DNA of 64,000 nt from Takakia lepidozioides (Eukaryota > Streptophyta > Takakiopsida > Takakiales > Takakiaceae), in the NCBI GenBank assembly GCA_030704615.1, contig CM060731.1, positions 74,132,756 through 74,196,755 of the forward strand. Direction: 5' to 3'. Every line of letters starts with the position of its first letter. Within the stretch, counting starts at the first letter, position 1. This document shows, piece after piece, positions 1 through 16,066 of this stretch. The position numbers and the translations under genes are program-made. The notes under the pieces were generated by a model, which saw only the letters and a program-made list of their open reading frames with translations, did no database searches and was not told the origin of the DNA.

Positions 1-8
1 ATTTTGGG

Positions 9-1227
9 ATGCGACGCACTCATAGTCTACTGCAGGGGCAGTATTGGTGGCGTGGTATGCACACAGAGGTGCAACAATTTGTGGCTAGGTGCATGGTATG
101 TGACAGGGTGCGTGCTTCATTCAACGCCCCTACTCCACAATTGCACCCTCTTCCGATCATGGGATTGGGCTACAGGTGGAGTCTTGACTTCGTAGGGCCA
201 TTGCTACTGACCATGCGCCATAACAAGTACGTGTTGGTGATGGTGGAGCACTTCTCCAAGTGGATTGAATTGGTTCCATTGCCTGATAAGGCTAGTGAGG
301 GAGCTGCGTATGCATTCTTGGATTGTGTGCTTAGCCGATTCGGTGCTCCAGCTGAGGTACTCACGGACCAAGGGAGAGAGTTCTTGGGAGAGTTTCAGGC
401 TTTGTGTGACAAGGCCTTGATAGACCACCGCACCACTTCTCGGGATCATCCTGAGGCCGATGGCTTGGCAGAGAGAGAGTTGTTCAGACAGTAAAGAGGG
501 GTTTGCGCAAGTATGGCTTGCAGAAGGGACACCTAGGAGATTGAGACCTTCAGTTACCCTGGTTAGCCATGGGCTACAGGTTCAGCAAGCAAGCATCACT
601 TGCCTCCTTCTCACCATACTTTCTTCTCTTTGGCCGAGAGCCGGATTTGCCTACATCCATTCGCAGAGAAGCTGCTACAGTTCTTACCTTAACGATCCGG
701 ACGTGTGGGCACGTGCATGTGAGTAGCGTGCAGAGTTGTTCAAGAGAGTCATGCCCATGGCTTTCGAGAACCTTGCCATTGCACAACACCGTGATACGTT
801 GAGGTATGCTACCATACGTGGTGGGGGCTATCGTCCTGGGGTTCGGAGATTCAACCCTGGTGACTATGTCTATCTGCAGCAGACTGCTCCTACGACCCTG
901 GATGTGACTGCAGGACGTGTTATTTTGAGGGTTCGAGAGGTCTTGCCTTCAGGCGTCTTGGTCTTGGAGGGTCGGGATGACATAACTTGGAAGGACCATG
1001 TGCGTAATTGTGCGCCATGTCACCTTCCGAATGTCGATGGCAGGATTGACCCAAACCTGGCAGTGGTATCTGCAGGTTTGAGGTGCATGTTGTGTGGGTC
1101 TGCTAAAGGGGCAGCCACCATGCTGGTGTGTGATCGATGCTCTAGAGGTTGGCATATGGGATGCTTGACTCCACCTCTTGAGATGGTTCCGGATGGGGAT
1201 TGGTTATGTCCACATTGCATTGGATAG
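9..1227 (+). pseudogene. Ty3/gypsy pol remnant: integrase with C-terminal PHD finger
   Basis: This is the 3' end of a retrotransposon polyprotein; the rest lies left of the window. The first frame (9-494) has the end of the zinc-binding region (CMVC) and the integrase core: first Asp in SLDFVGPL, second in VLTDQGREF, Glu in ADGLAERE. The frame breaks near 487. Coding continues out of frame around 569-720 (motif FSPYFLLFGREPDLP) and again at 736-1227. The last block has the integrase C-terminal fold (NPGDYVYLQQ) and then a complete C4HC3 PHD finger, running CMLC, CDRC, HMGC and CPHC, ending at 1227. At least two frame breaks make it a dead copy. Chromoviruses carry a chromodomain in this position; a PHD finger would be an alternative histone reader (inference). 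The retroelement identity is secure. Confidence 0.85.
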
Positions 1228-1487
1228 TGGGAGTGGATACAACCATGGAAGGCTAACAAGAAACGCAAGGCCCAGCTACTAGGAGACCTTGAACACACGA
1301 GATCCTGGCTCAAGTTCACAGATTGCAAGATGGCGACTAACGATGGGGCTATTCTTGTACCCGGCCTCTTGGTCTGTAGAGTTTGAGTGCAATAGGGGCA
1401 GTGATAGAGGACTTAGTACGGCTGTGGCTATTACATCTTGTAGCTATCTGGAGGTAGAGAGACCTACCCACCAGCTAGGGGGGCGAT
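1228..1487. other. 3' untranslated segment of the PHD gypsy element with polypurine tract
   Basis: No open frame with recognisable similarity. It ends in a G-rich purine tract (GCTAGGGGGGCGA, about 1474-1486) directly before TGTGACAG at 1488. That is the expected layout of a polypurine tract followed by the start of a 3' LTR. Confidence 0.5.
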
Positions 1488-1572
1488 TGTGACAGACTAC
1501 TTTATTGTGCATATATATGTGGTGTGGTTTGGACAGCGATGTAGTTGTGTAGTGATATGTATGCGCACGACA
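1488..1572 (+). repeat. 85-bp direct repeat, copy 1 (possible LTR start)
   Basis: The segment starts TGTG and ends ACA, and it recurs with only a few substitutions at 1932-2016, 444 bp downstream. It sits immediately after a polypurine tract, so it may be the first bases of the 3' LTR of the PHD-bearing gypsy element. Confidence 0.7.
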
Positions 1573-1931
1573 GCTGTCAAGTTAAATAAGCACAATGTGA
1601 AAACAACTAGAATAAAGCTAATTATTTGTATTTAACACTTGGATTTAGGTCAAGTGTTAAATCAGGTGTCAAGTTTAGTTTGACACCTGAATGGCCTTAT
1701 CTTCACGAGAGCGGCAGTCGCGTGGCTCATCTCTCTCGAGTTGAGCCTGCGCGACCGAGCTCCTGCATCGTTTAGGACTGAGTGTGCTCATGATGGGAGT
1801 GTAGGTTGTTGTGGGGTGGAGTCCCCACAGCTTGGGGTGCCCCTGGCTCGACTTCTGTTTTAACGAGTGATGTTGAGGGATTTCATATTTCTTGTGTTGA
1901 GAGTGTGTGTCCTTTCAAGCTTTCTTATCAT

Positions 1932-2016
1932 TGTGGCAGACTACTTTATTGTGCATATATATGTGGTGTGGTTTGGACAGTGATGTAGTTGTGTAGCGAT
2001 ATATATGCGCACGACA
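1932..2016 (+). repeat. 85-bp direct repeat, copy 2
   Basis: Near-identical to 1488-1572, with about four differences, and again bounded by TGTG and ACA. It could mark a second, nested or tandem LTR, or an internal duplication within one LTR. The flanking sequences of the two copies do not match beyond a shared ATT upstream. Confidence 0.7.
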
Positions 2017-2844
2017 AGGATTAGTCATACACCTGAGCACTTACTATGGATTTCCTGGGGGTGTAATGTTTGTCTATGGGAAATGTCTAAGGGGTGTGTC
2101 TGCCTAATGCCAATACGGCAATTCTCTTATGAGTACATCTTCTCTCTCCCTCTCCCTCACACACACAAATGCCCAGAAACGAATATAAAACTTTATTGTC
2201 CTCAACGCACATGTGAAAAGCAAAGGACTTTTGGAAGGCTATAAATGCTTAGTAAGTATAAAGTGGATTCCTTTTGTACAACCAAACGAGAGACGGGGAG
2301 AAAGACACAATAAACACATATTGTGTTGCAAATTGGCATGTGAGGGCTAACCATGAACGCAATCGCCATATTTGCCATCACAGTGAACCAGGGCTTATGG
2401 AGGGAGGCCACGAATTGGACAAAATTCCCACTGAGATGCTGGAGATAGCCACCCGAGAATCATTAGCATGAGAACCAGTTTTAGAGATCAAAGATCCCCA
2501 ATTCGCCCCACTCCCTTCTGCTTCATTAGCCCCAAACTCCCACCTATATGCTAGAGATGAATCTACCCTGAATATGGCCATAAGTGAGTTTTCCCTTCAA
2601 ACCTGCTCAGTAACTATATTTTTTTAATCAGCAATATTGGAAGGTAGTGAAATGTGCTTTGGCAGGCCCTACAACACTCACCTATTATGGAAGTGAAGGG
2701 TGATGATGCGCCAAAAGGAGAACCAACAACTATAAGAGAGTCACCTCGTTTCCTCGATTCTGCCATCAGGTATCCAGCAGGCATCTGCACAAGTGATGTC
2801 AACTTGAGCAAATCAGATCAAAACAACCTCAAGCATTGAAACAT
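2017..2844. other. Non-coding stretch
   Basis: No gene recognised. It contains a short pyrimidine microsatellite (CTCTCTCCCTCTCCCTCACACACA, about 2141-2165) and otherwise unremarkable sequence up to the hAT-like element. Confidence 0.5.
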
Positions 2845-2852
2845 GTAGGAAG

Positions 2853-3689
2853 CAGTGTTGGGCGGTTCTTGCATTTGTGAAGGAACCATCGGTTCCGGTT
2901 CCACAATTATTTCAAGAGACGGTTCCGGATCCGATTCCGGTTTTATTTTATTGAGCCGGTTCCGGATCCAACTTTTAAACATGGGGGCGGTTCCGGTTAC
3001 CGGTTAGTTGCTGATAAAAACCACGGTTCCCGGTTAGGTTCCGGTTCTTTAAAAAATAAAAAAATAAAAAAAATTAGATCTAAAATATTTTATCAGTCCG
3101 GGAGATTAAATAGCAATGTATTCACATATTTGAACTAAAATCCAACGATTTTATTAGTTTTCACTAACACCAAAAAAAAAAAAAAAACAAAAATACTCTA
3201 AATAAACTGGTAGAAGAAAATGTGTAACATTTTATGGGTTGAAATTACTATTCAGCTATTTGGCAAGTATTGGCATCTTCTAACATTTTCATTAATGAAC
3301 TTAGCAAGGATATCATGGAGCTGGAGATTGAACCCAAGATCTCATGGCGTTGAAGCATTGAACATAGAATGGCCTTCAAGCATTGAACCCACGATCTCAT
3401 GGAGCTTGAGAGCATTAAAGAAGTTTTGCCATGGGCCCACCAGCTCTCCAGGGTTATGCCATGTTATGCCAAGGGCCCACCAAGGGTTCAAAAACCTGAA
3501 CCTGTTTTTATCCCCATGCGCCCCCGTTCTCCAGTTTTCACACTAGGAAACCGCCGGTTCGGTTCTGTGTCGATCCCCATTGGCAGGTTCGGGTTCCGGG
3601 TCAGGTTTTGCAGGAATGGGCCGGTTCCGTTCCGGTTCCTGTTAACCTGAACCTGAACCGGCGGTTAACCTGGGTCCTGCCCAACATTG
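2853..3689. mobile_element. Non-autonomous hAT-like DNA transposon
   Basis: An 837-bp element starts CAGTGTTGGGC and ends GCCCAACATTG, an 11-bp terminal inverted repeat with one mismatch. It is flanked on both sides by the perfect 8-bp duplication GTAGGAAG (2845-2852 and 3690-3697). Eight-bp target duplications and CA..TG ends are hallmarks of the hAT superfamily. Both subterminal regions are packed with GGTTCCGG-type motifs in both orientations, as expected for transposase-binding arrays. The interior (about 3050-3500) is AT-rich to neutral and has no transposase frame, so the element would depend on a partner in trans. An A-run occurs at about 3172-3186. Confidence 0.85.
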
Positions 3690-3697
3690 GTAGGAAG

Positions 3698-4071
3698 CCA
3701 TAGTTGCACAACATTCATCTTCATTCTCAGCTCAATTTGAATGTTAGGGCACAACACAAGTGTTCTTGCCACATCCTCTTGGTGCTGCTATGTGTCTTCA
3801 AAAGTTAGAAGTACAAATCGAAGGTGGCAAGCAACAATCAACTTGGGAAATTCCATGGAACTCCTGGAGCTTCTAAAGACAACTGTTAAGGGCAGCATAG
3901 TTGCTTCCTTGTGAACCCACTGTCAACAATCAAAACCCCACAAATCTGATTCAACATCAAGAGATTCTCTAAGCTAGAGAGCCTCGTACAAATGGTGGAG
4001 TTGTTACTTACCCCCGTTTTGTCCATGAAACACGCACTTAGAGCTTGAGCTCAAGAAGTCATTTTTGGTTT
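3698..4071. other. Non-coding stretch upstream of the peptidase gene
   Basis: No gene seen. It continues directly from the hAT empty site (GTAGGAAG followed by CCATAG) to the short interspersed repeat that begins near 4072. Confidence 0.45.
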
Positions 4072-4206
4072 TTTCGGGCATTCCGGGCAGATTCCAAAGA
4101 AATTGAAGACGATGACCTGGCTACGATGAAACGTGGCAATGATGACGTGGTACTATGATACCCTATTCCTGCTTTACGCTAAACTAGCTTCCGACCTTCC
4201 GTCATA
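4072..4206 (-). repeat. Short interspersed repeat with TGACGTGG motifs, copy 1
   Basis: The reverse complement matches sequences at about 23595-23730, 28372-28520 and 35428-35540. Shared features are GAAGCTAGTTTAGCGTA, GCAGGAATAGGGT, repeated CACGTCATCG-like motifs and a GGAAC/CTGCCCGAAATGCCCG end. In this copy the repeat ends about 125 bp before exon 1 of the iminopeptidase. Confidence 0.75.
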
Positions 4207-4331
4207 GCTAGAATTCGTCCCATCAGTCGATAAGTACAAGAAAAAATATTTTCAGAATATCAATCAATGAAATCGTGACACGCGGCTCTGCAAACCACTA
4301 AAGCTGCGAGAAGGGGACCAAGACGTGCGGG

Positions 4332-8651
<4,320 letters not shown>

Positions 8652-9705
8652 AGAAAGGCCATCTTGCATTTTTTTGGACAAATGAGTGTTGAGTTTAAGA
8701 GCTTTCCGTCATAAAGGAGTTTGGTAGCTGGTGGCCTTGGTTGTAGTTCAATTGAACGCTGGGCAGGATTTGGTAGCTGTAGTTGCTTTGAAGAGTATGG
8801 CATTTGGACAGGGATGTTTTAGTCATTATTTGGGACTGACTGGTGCAGGGTGAGTAGCCCTACTCAGGAGAATAATACATGATCTGGTCTATGGAAGGTT
8901 GAAAGGTGGAATGTTGCCATGGAGGCGTGGGGGGATCTCCATATATACTCAGTTGGAAATACTTTAGATTGAACCAAGGTTTGAGAACATGACCCAAGTT
9001 GTTCAGATCCATGTATTTGGGAAAGAGACTGGTATATTGTTTGGAGGAAAGAGTCGGTGGAAGAAAGAGCACATTCTATTTGAATATGAGATAAGGAGCA
9101 AACATAGAATTCTTGGCTTAGGGACTCACATCCAAGATGTATGTAGAACCTGTAAGATTTAGATGCAGGTAACAATCAACCCAGGCTTCAGTACCTTTCA
9201 CTCTTTACCTATAACTTTGGCATAACACAGTGATTACAGTCTGCTTGCAACAGTAGCTCCTATTCATCACTAGAAACACAGAAACCTGTTGATGGCATCT
9301 GTGTATGTAAATGTAGTGCAATGCCCCACATTGAAGATCTACAAGTGGAATCAGAGTATTGAAGATCCAGCATGCTAATAGCAAAATGGAATGCTAAGAT
9401 CGGCCCACAGTTAACTAGAATGAAGAGTCCGCAGAGATGCTGCAGATTCATGACCCAAGGTCACCTTTTTGGCCATATCTCTGCAGATTCTTCACTACAT
9501 AGAAATGAACCCTTGATTTATGCTGCCAACTAAGACGTGAAGACTCGAGGGAGAGAACAGAGAACGTAGGTAGTTGAGTAAGTATCTTTCATATTTCCCG
9601 CGGTTTAGGGTTTCGTGCCCTAAGCCCAACCGACTCTTTCTCTACTTCCTTCAAAAAGATTGTCCAAAGTGGAATGGTCGAAACGTCGAAACAGTAGCGG
9701 AAGCC
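8652..9705. other. Intergenic region between peptidase and Myb genes
   Basis: It should hold the 3' UTR of the peptidase and the promoter and 5' UTR of the Myb gene. I see no coding exon, RNA gene or clear repeat. An open frame runs into the next gene from 9574, but its first in-frame ATG is at 9706. Confidence 0.5.
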
Positions 9706-12700
9706 ATGCCCGAGGGAACCGAGAAGAAGAGGGCGGATCGTGGCGAGGAAGTACAGAAGGCGGGTTCACAGGGCGGTTCCGATGGTGCAGATGTGCTGCC
9801 AGCCGACAAATTGAAAAAGAGGAAGAGGAGGGACGGTGATGAGGAAACACAGAAGTTGGGATTGCAGGATGGTGCTGGGACTGAAGGTGTGGAGCAGCCA
9901 TCATCAGCTGACAAGCCTAGGAAGAGGAAGAAGCGGAATCGTGATGGAGAAACGCGGGTGGTATTAGATGATGCTACTGAGAATGCAGGTGTGGAGCAGC
10001 CATTATCAGCTGACAAGCCTAAGAAGAAGAATGTGGAGCACGGACGTTCATTCGACAGGCCTGAGAAGAAGGAGAGGCGGGATCGTGCACGTAAGGCGGG
10101 ATTACATGATGTTGCTGAGATTGAAGGTGTGGAGATTGACGGTGTCGAGCAGCCATTACCAGTTGACAAGCCTAAGAAGAAAAAGATGCGGGATCGTGAT
10201 GACAAAGCACTGAAGACAGAATTACAGGACGTTGCTGAGAATGAAGGTGTGGAGCAGCCAACGTCAATTGAGCCTAAGAAGAAGAAGACGAAGAGGAGGC
10301 GGGAGAGTGATTACGAAACAATTGAGGTGGGGGTACGGGACATTTCTGAGCATGAGCGTGTGGAGCAGCTGTCATCACTAGACGCGATTACGAAGAACAG
10401 GCAGGATCACGCTGATGAATCCCTGGAGGATGGATTGCAGGACGTGACTGAGAATGAAGGGGGTGCGCAGCCATTATCAGTTGAGAACCCTAAGAAGAGG
10501 AAGAAGCATGATCGTGATGACGAAATACTTGAGGCGGAACTACAGGACGTTGCTGAGAATGAAGGTGTAGAGCAGCCATCGCTACTTGACAAGTCTAAGA
10601 AGAAGAAGAGCAAGCATGATGAAAGGCAGCTGAAGGTAGCCCCCGAAAGGGTACTTGAAAATGAAATTGGCCAGCAGGCAACCGTTTCAAAGAAGAAAAA
10701 GGAAAAGAGGCGGAATGGTGACATTGAACCTACCGAGGAGGGAGAGCGGGAGGACAAAAGCCCCGGTAACGAAGATGAAGTTGTTGAGCAAGCATCATTA
10801 AGCGAGCAGTCAATGAGGAGGCGGGAGAAGGATATCGAAAGAAAAATCAGAAGGAACAAACTCAGAGTGACTGAGAAGGTCAATATTGAGGAACATGTCC
10901 CCCTCAAAGGTATTGGTGAACCATCCCCTAGCAAGTCTGCAAAGAAGAAGAAAAAAGTCACTTTTCAGGAGCCAGAAAAGGACAGATCAGAGGAGGAATT
11001 AGCAGAAGCAGCAGAAGAGGAGCCGAATGAGGTGGTCTGGCTCACACCAACTCTTACCTGGAGGACTGACCAAGTAAGGCCCGACGCAGTTTTTGGACGG
11101 TATTCCAGCGAGGAAGATAATACTTTGAAGCAGGCTATCTTCAAGTACATCAAAGTGAGACCATGTAACCTTTTCTAAATTTCTTGGCACAAAATCTCAT
11201 GCATATGGTCCAAGTTCGTGCTGATTTAGAGGGCTACAGTTACAGTGCTTGAATCAGCCTTAGGTTTGCTAGTGTGTCTATCAGTCTTGTTAATAACCTT
11301 ACAAACACTGTCAGTGGATTGTAGTCTGAAACATGCAAGCATTATGAAATTTTTGGGCTGAGTTTATATCCTGGTGTGGTGCAAACCCACAACTGGTCTC
11401 ATGAGGGTTTGCATTCCATGGGTAATTGTGGAACCTCCCCATAGGCACCATGGATGCGCTGTTAGTTTGGCAGGATACCTGTCTGCCTAGAAGAGGCCAA
11501 GATGATCCTTGATTGTTTGTGTCAAACTTGGCTTCAGCATTTCTGATCCTCTGATTGTTAGCAGTGAATGGTCAAACTCCCATGGAGAGAGGGAGGCCCA
11601 AGTATTGCGATAACTGCCAGTATTATGACTTGCACCCTGCTTTAACTATCTATGTGTAAATCATGAAAGCGATCAAATCGTGCGTCCATGTTGCTAAGGA
11701 TACCCTCACATGCAGAAACTGCACATTGAGCAATGCAGTAGTAGCTGAAAATTCTAGAAAGCAGTCTCACAAACATAGACTACTTCAATACAACATATGT
11801 CTTTCTCTCTGCCTTCATGGGCAATGCTCAAACATAACATATTGTTCAATTTTGACATCCTTATGAAGTTTGTCAGGAACTCTTATTTCAAAAATAGGCA
11901 CTTCTGACGACATGGAAGTCACCTGCTCAGATTAGAGTTTCAATTCCATTGTTGCTGATGAGGTTCTACTTTCTCACTGCAGATGATGGGCTGGAACGAG
12001 GAGATGGGACTGCATACTGTTATGCACTCACAAACTAGTAAAGAGGCACGAGGCTGTTGGGCTGTCATTGGTGAGTTACGCACTTCGGTGACACCGATCC
12101 TTCTTTTTCACAGTTTAAATTGTAGTTTAGGCTGTGCCTGTTTGGGCTTTGCTTGTTGGCTTGGTCTGGCATGTTTGTATCTTTGGATTTTACGCGTTAT
12201 ATTTGTCCATGTCCGGAGCATCTGAACAAAAATGTGGAAGTACAAGATCATAGCATTGAATATTGAATGTGGGTGCAGCCAGGTGTTTGCCACACCGATC
12301 TATCAGATCCATGCACTCTCGTGCACACCGCCTTTTGATGCCTGGAACTCATCTTGGGAGATGGTCTAAGGATGAAGTAAACTCTCTTCGGAAGTAAGTG
12401 CTCTTCTAGTGTTGGTGTATGGGCATGTGAGAGAGATCTACTCATTGGACTTGCTTTTCCATACATGTGCCGTCTGGGCAGGGCAGATGGGTGAGAGAGG
12501 GGAGGGGATAAAAACAAAGAAAGTCTTAATATTTCCACGGATGGCTCAAAGGGCCAAGGACAATAACTACACAACATCGTAGAAACCACAGAAAACAAAC
12601 AGTATAGCTAGAGAAATGAAAGAGCAACTCAAAGCTCAAATGTTGCCAAAAAGCGGGCTTCCACGAAGCAGATGTAGAGAGACTGAAGTACTCATCTGAC

Positions 12701-14942
12701 CTATCGTAGGTTTCAAGGTGAAACTTTTGGAAGTCTTGTGTGCATGAGTGAGAGGTAGAAAGAAAGGTAGAAAACTTCAATGATGTCCACTGGAAAACCT
12801 GATAGAGAGAGGAAGAGTTGCACTTGTAGCTTATTACCGTGTCCCACTTTGCACAGATGTCGTAGATTCAGAAACAGAGCCCTCATTTAATGCACTTAAG
12901 ATCAGTTGATCGATGCCAACTTGGGATGGCCAGTGGTCCTGTGGGGTTCCATGATGTTAGCTCAGAAACTCAGACATCTGATTCACTTGTACAATTATCC
13001 ATAAATGGCAGGTTACAAATGGAGCATGGGCAGAATTGGAGGATAATTGGCCAGAAGCTCGGAAGGTCTTCGTACAGCTGCAAAGATAAATGGCGTATAG
13101 AGAAATTGCGACTCTCGAACGGTAAGGGAACTTTATCTTACTGACCTAAATTGAGAGCCTTGAGCACATGCAAATATGTTCAATGTGCTTCTAGCTTCTT
13201 TCTCCTAGTTTTCTAAAATGTTGGTTGGGTTGGAGCAGGAAGATGGACACAAGCTGAGATAGACACTTTGTGTAAATTGGTACATGAAAGCTTGCGCTTG
13301 AAGGCTTGTTTAAAAGCTAGTGGTGTCTCCAAGGACATACCTGATCATCGTCAGGTAAGCAGCCAACTTTAGGTGCCCCCTTTGGATTGGAGTCACGATC
13401 GATTGTTTTACTGTTGGTTGGCTGCCGAGTCTTGTTGTTTACAGAGTGTTGGTCAAACACTAGACTTTGTAATTTCTTTTCATTTAAATCTTGGTGGCTA
13501 CCAACCTTTGCAGTTACGGGACAACATCAACTGGCAATACATAGCTGACAGGCTGGAGACCCGTCCTCACAACCACTGTTGTAACATGTGGTAATCTCTC
13601 CCCCTCATGCATGCACTGTCTCTCTCTCCAACAGGTTAGGACTTAGGACATGTGGATATTTCATTTTGCAATGGATCCACGGGTGAACCTTCAGTAGAAG
13701 TCAAACTTTGAGAAGCTGATCGGTATCTGAAAGCTCCTGAAGGAATGTGTGCTGCCGATGGCAGGTACAAAAATTTGGCTTCGTCCATGGTGGACAGTGG
13801 AGATTGGGCCAATACGGATGACCGCCTCATGCTGCAGAGGTGTTCGATTATCTCCTTTTCTTCCTTTATGTGTCAGTTTTAGTGTCACCTGACAAGGAGG
13901 ATCACGACTTCCTTATTGTTTAGGCTTTAAGGTGCCTCTTGCTCTATGCCTAGGTCCCTGTGGCCAGTTGGCTTGTTGATCTGTCGCAGGTGAGGCTAAG
14001 TGAGCTCCTAACTTTTCATGCATATGGGCGGGCAGCTTACTGGAGATTTTACCAGCGGCTGAGGAACTTGTGGAGTGGGATGCTCTTTTGGAGCACAGGT
14101 GTGTTAGTTGCAGCCCTGACATTTCTTGTTCTAGCAGAAAGTCAGAGAGAGGGAGAGGACTCTTGCATATTTGCCTTCCATGAAAAGGCATATGATGAAA
14201 GAGGTTCATGTTCTCGTCTTTGGAATGTAAATCTTTAGTAAACTAGATAAGAGTTTCATGCTCTTTCTTACTTTTAGAGGTCAATGCTGGAATCAACATC
14301 TTGTGGTAATGTTAATCCCACCACTAGCTCTTTTCCTTCAAATAGAATCTACTGGGGTGACATGATGAGTGTTCAGGCTGAGATTCAAACTTGGTGGATG
14401 AAGCTACATGACAGGCTTTGGGAGGCTGTGTATTTATTACAGTCTTAAGTCCTAAAAACACTATACATAAGATCTGTTCTTAGGCAATGCTATCTCGCAC
14501 ATGTCGAGCACATGGCACTTCTGTGTTTCCACCCTGCCCCATTATTTGGTATGCTTGGGGTAAAGCAGGAAAGAGAATGCCAAGATTAGTGATAAGTAGC
14601 CGGGGGTGGAGCGAAAATACAATGAGTACATTCTCTTCAGGAGGTTAAAGGCTGCAATTTATCTTTTGATTGTGTTTGTTTACAGGACTGATTTTCAACA
14701 GGAATTGTTCTAGAGGCCTGTTGTCAGATGGATCTTTTTTCAGTGTTGTTTATTTGGCTGGGTTCAGGTCAGGACAGATCTGCATGAAGAGATGGCAACA
14801 AATGGTGCGGAATTTGGGGGCAAATAACAGTCTTCCTTTTCTGGACAAATTAGAGATGCTTACAAGACGAATGGCCCCTGATTTGCTGGAAGATGGTGCA
14901 AATGAATTGTCTGAAGAGGAGGAAGAGGAGGAAGAGAGCTGA
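9706..14942 (+). CDS. REB1/TTF-I-like Myb (SANT) DNA-binding protein
   Basis: Likely nuclear DNA-binding protein of the RNA polymerase I termination factor type. Exon 1 (9706-11154, 483 codons) is a highly charged Lys/Glu-rich region with about eight imperfect repeats of a VAENEGVEQP...DKPKKKK unit, full of nuclear localisation signals. It ends at the start of the Myb array (YSSEEDNTLKQAIFKYIK). Later exons in phase: 11983-12070 (GWNEEMGL..GCW), 12279-12393 (LPHRSIRSMHSRAHRL), 13012-13121 (EHGQNWRIIGQKLGRSSYSC), 13239-13354 (GRWTQAEIDTLCKLV), 13514-13590 (INWQYIADRLETRPHNHCC), 13765-13839 (SGDWANTDDRLMLQR) and 14768-14942 (SGQICMKRW, acidic EEEEEEES tail). A small in-phase exon at 13954-13989 is possible but weak. 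The order matches plant REB1-like proteins as I recall them. Start chosen as first in-frame ATG after the open frame begins. Confidence 0.85.
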
Positions 14943-16066
14943 TTCATTGATAGCGCGGGAAGGGTGTTGATGACATTGCCACTCCAGCCAGTGGTGAATC
15001 TCTAGTCATGACACGGAAGCTGCCTAGCTGTAGGCTAAGTGCTGACAGTGCTCAGGAGTAGCATGACCCTTGTGATAACGCCCTTGTTAAAAACCATAAA
15101 CCATCTCTCTAATAGCAAGGAGATCAGACGACCCTCTAGTACCTAGTGACATGTTTTTATTGGTGAAAGATGTGAGATTTTGGTGATAGTGTGACCTTAT
15201 ACCCCAATTGTTGATTTGTCTTGTGAGAGATCCAGCAATTGCAATGGTAAACAGGGTCTATCATCACACATGGAGCATATGCATGCAACACTGTAGTGTA
15301 AGAGATCACCACCATGGAATGAGGTCCTTTGTTCCATTCCAGCGTTCTTGTCCATGCAGCACAAGCAGCACCCGCAAGGGGAAGTGGCTCTTATTTACAC
15401 TGGATTCAGCTGGAGTCCTCTCTCTCTGGCTCTTACAAATCTCCACTGCAAGATATATGACGCACTTGAGCACAGTTTATAGATGCAAGACTACATATAA
15501 TGTGCAATGTATGGAAGTACAAATGTGATGCAAGGAAGAAAGAGATAAGCCCACAGTCACGCCGGGGGCGGATTGTTGTCTCACTATCAACAGCAATGAA
15601 CCACATCATGTAACTCAAAGACTGAATGCAATCAAATGAAGAGGTAAGGGTGTTGCTTGTTCCATGACATCACTGCAGGGTCATCCAAACCAGAGAGAAA
15701 GGAAAGGTTGCTGTTTGGGAGATGCTTTATCGCGTCTTCACATTTGTCACATGTGGGGAGTAGGGACAGTATCGAGAAGAGTGCGGCGCGAGAGCAGGAA
15801 ACAGTGGCACCGTCCCTGCTCAGTGCTCTCCGTCCTCTGAACTGAGCTTTCGGTCTGAGAGCTCTTGTGGATGGTAATCGGGATTTGGAGGACTCCTTTG
15901 GCGCCAGTGGAATCAATCTGTTGGTTCAAGCCGAGGTGGATTGCGAGCTGTTGCGGGTATGTATGAAGTTGATTGTGAAGTGGGTGATCGCTGCTTGCTT
16001 GATCTGGAAGTGCAAATTTGCGAGATGTTGAACCGGAAGTCGGACTGTGGGGTGTGAAGGTCGAGT
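14943..16066. other. Intergenic region, Myb gene to acid phosphatase gene
   Basis: No coding exon recognised. It presumably includes the 3' UTR of the Myb gene and the promoter of the phosphatase. Short open frames here show no family resemblance. Confidence 0.45.

Noticed and set aside
4072-4206. Helitron terminus (CTAG end)
   Set aside because: CTAG is present in all copies, but no hairpin precedes it and no TC start could be placed.
9651-10205. Minus-strand frames opposite the Lys-rich exon
   Set aside because: They are mirror frames of the repetitive KKK/EEE coding sequence and show no independent motif.
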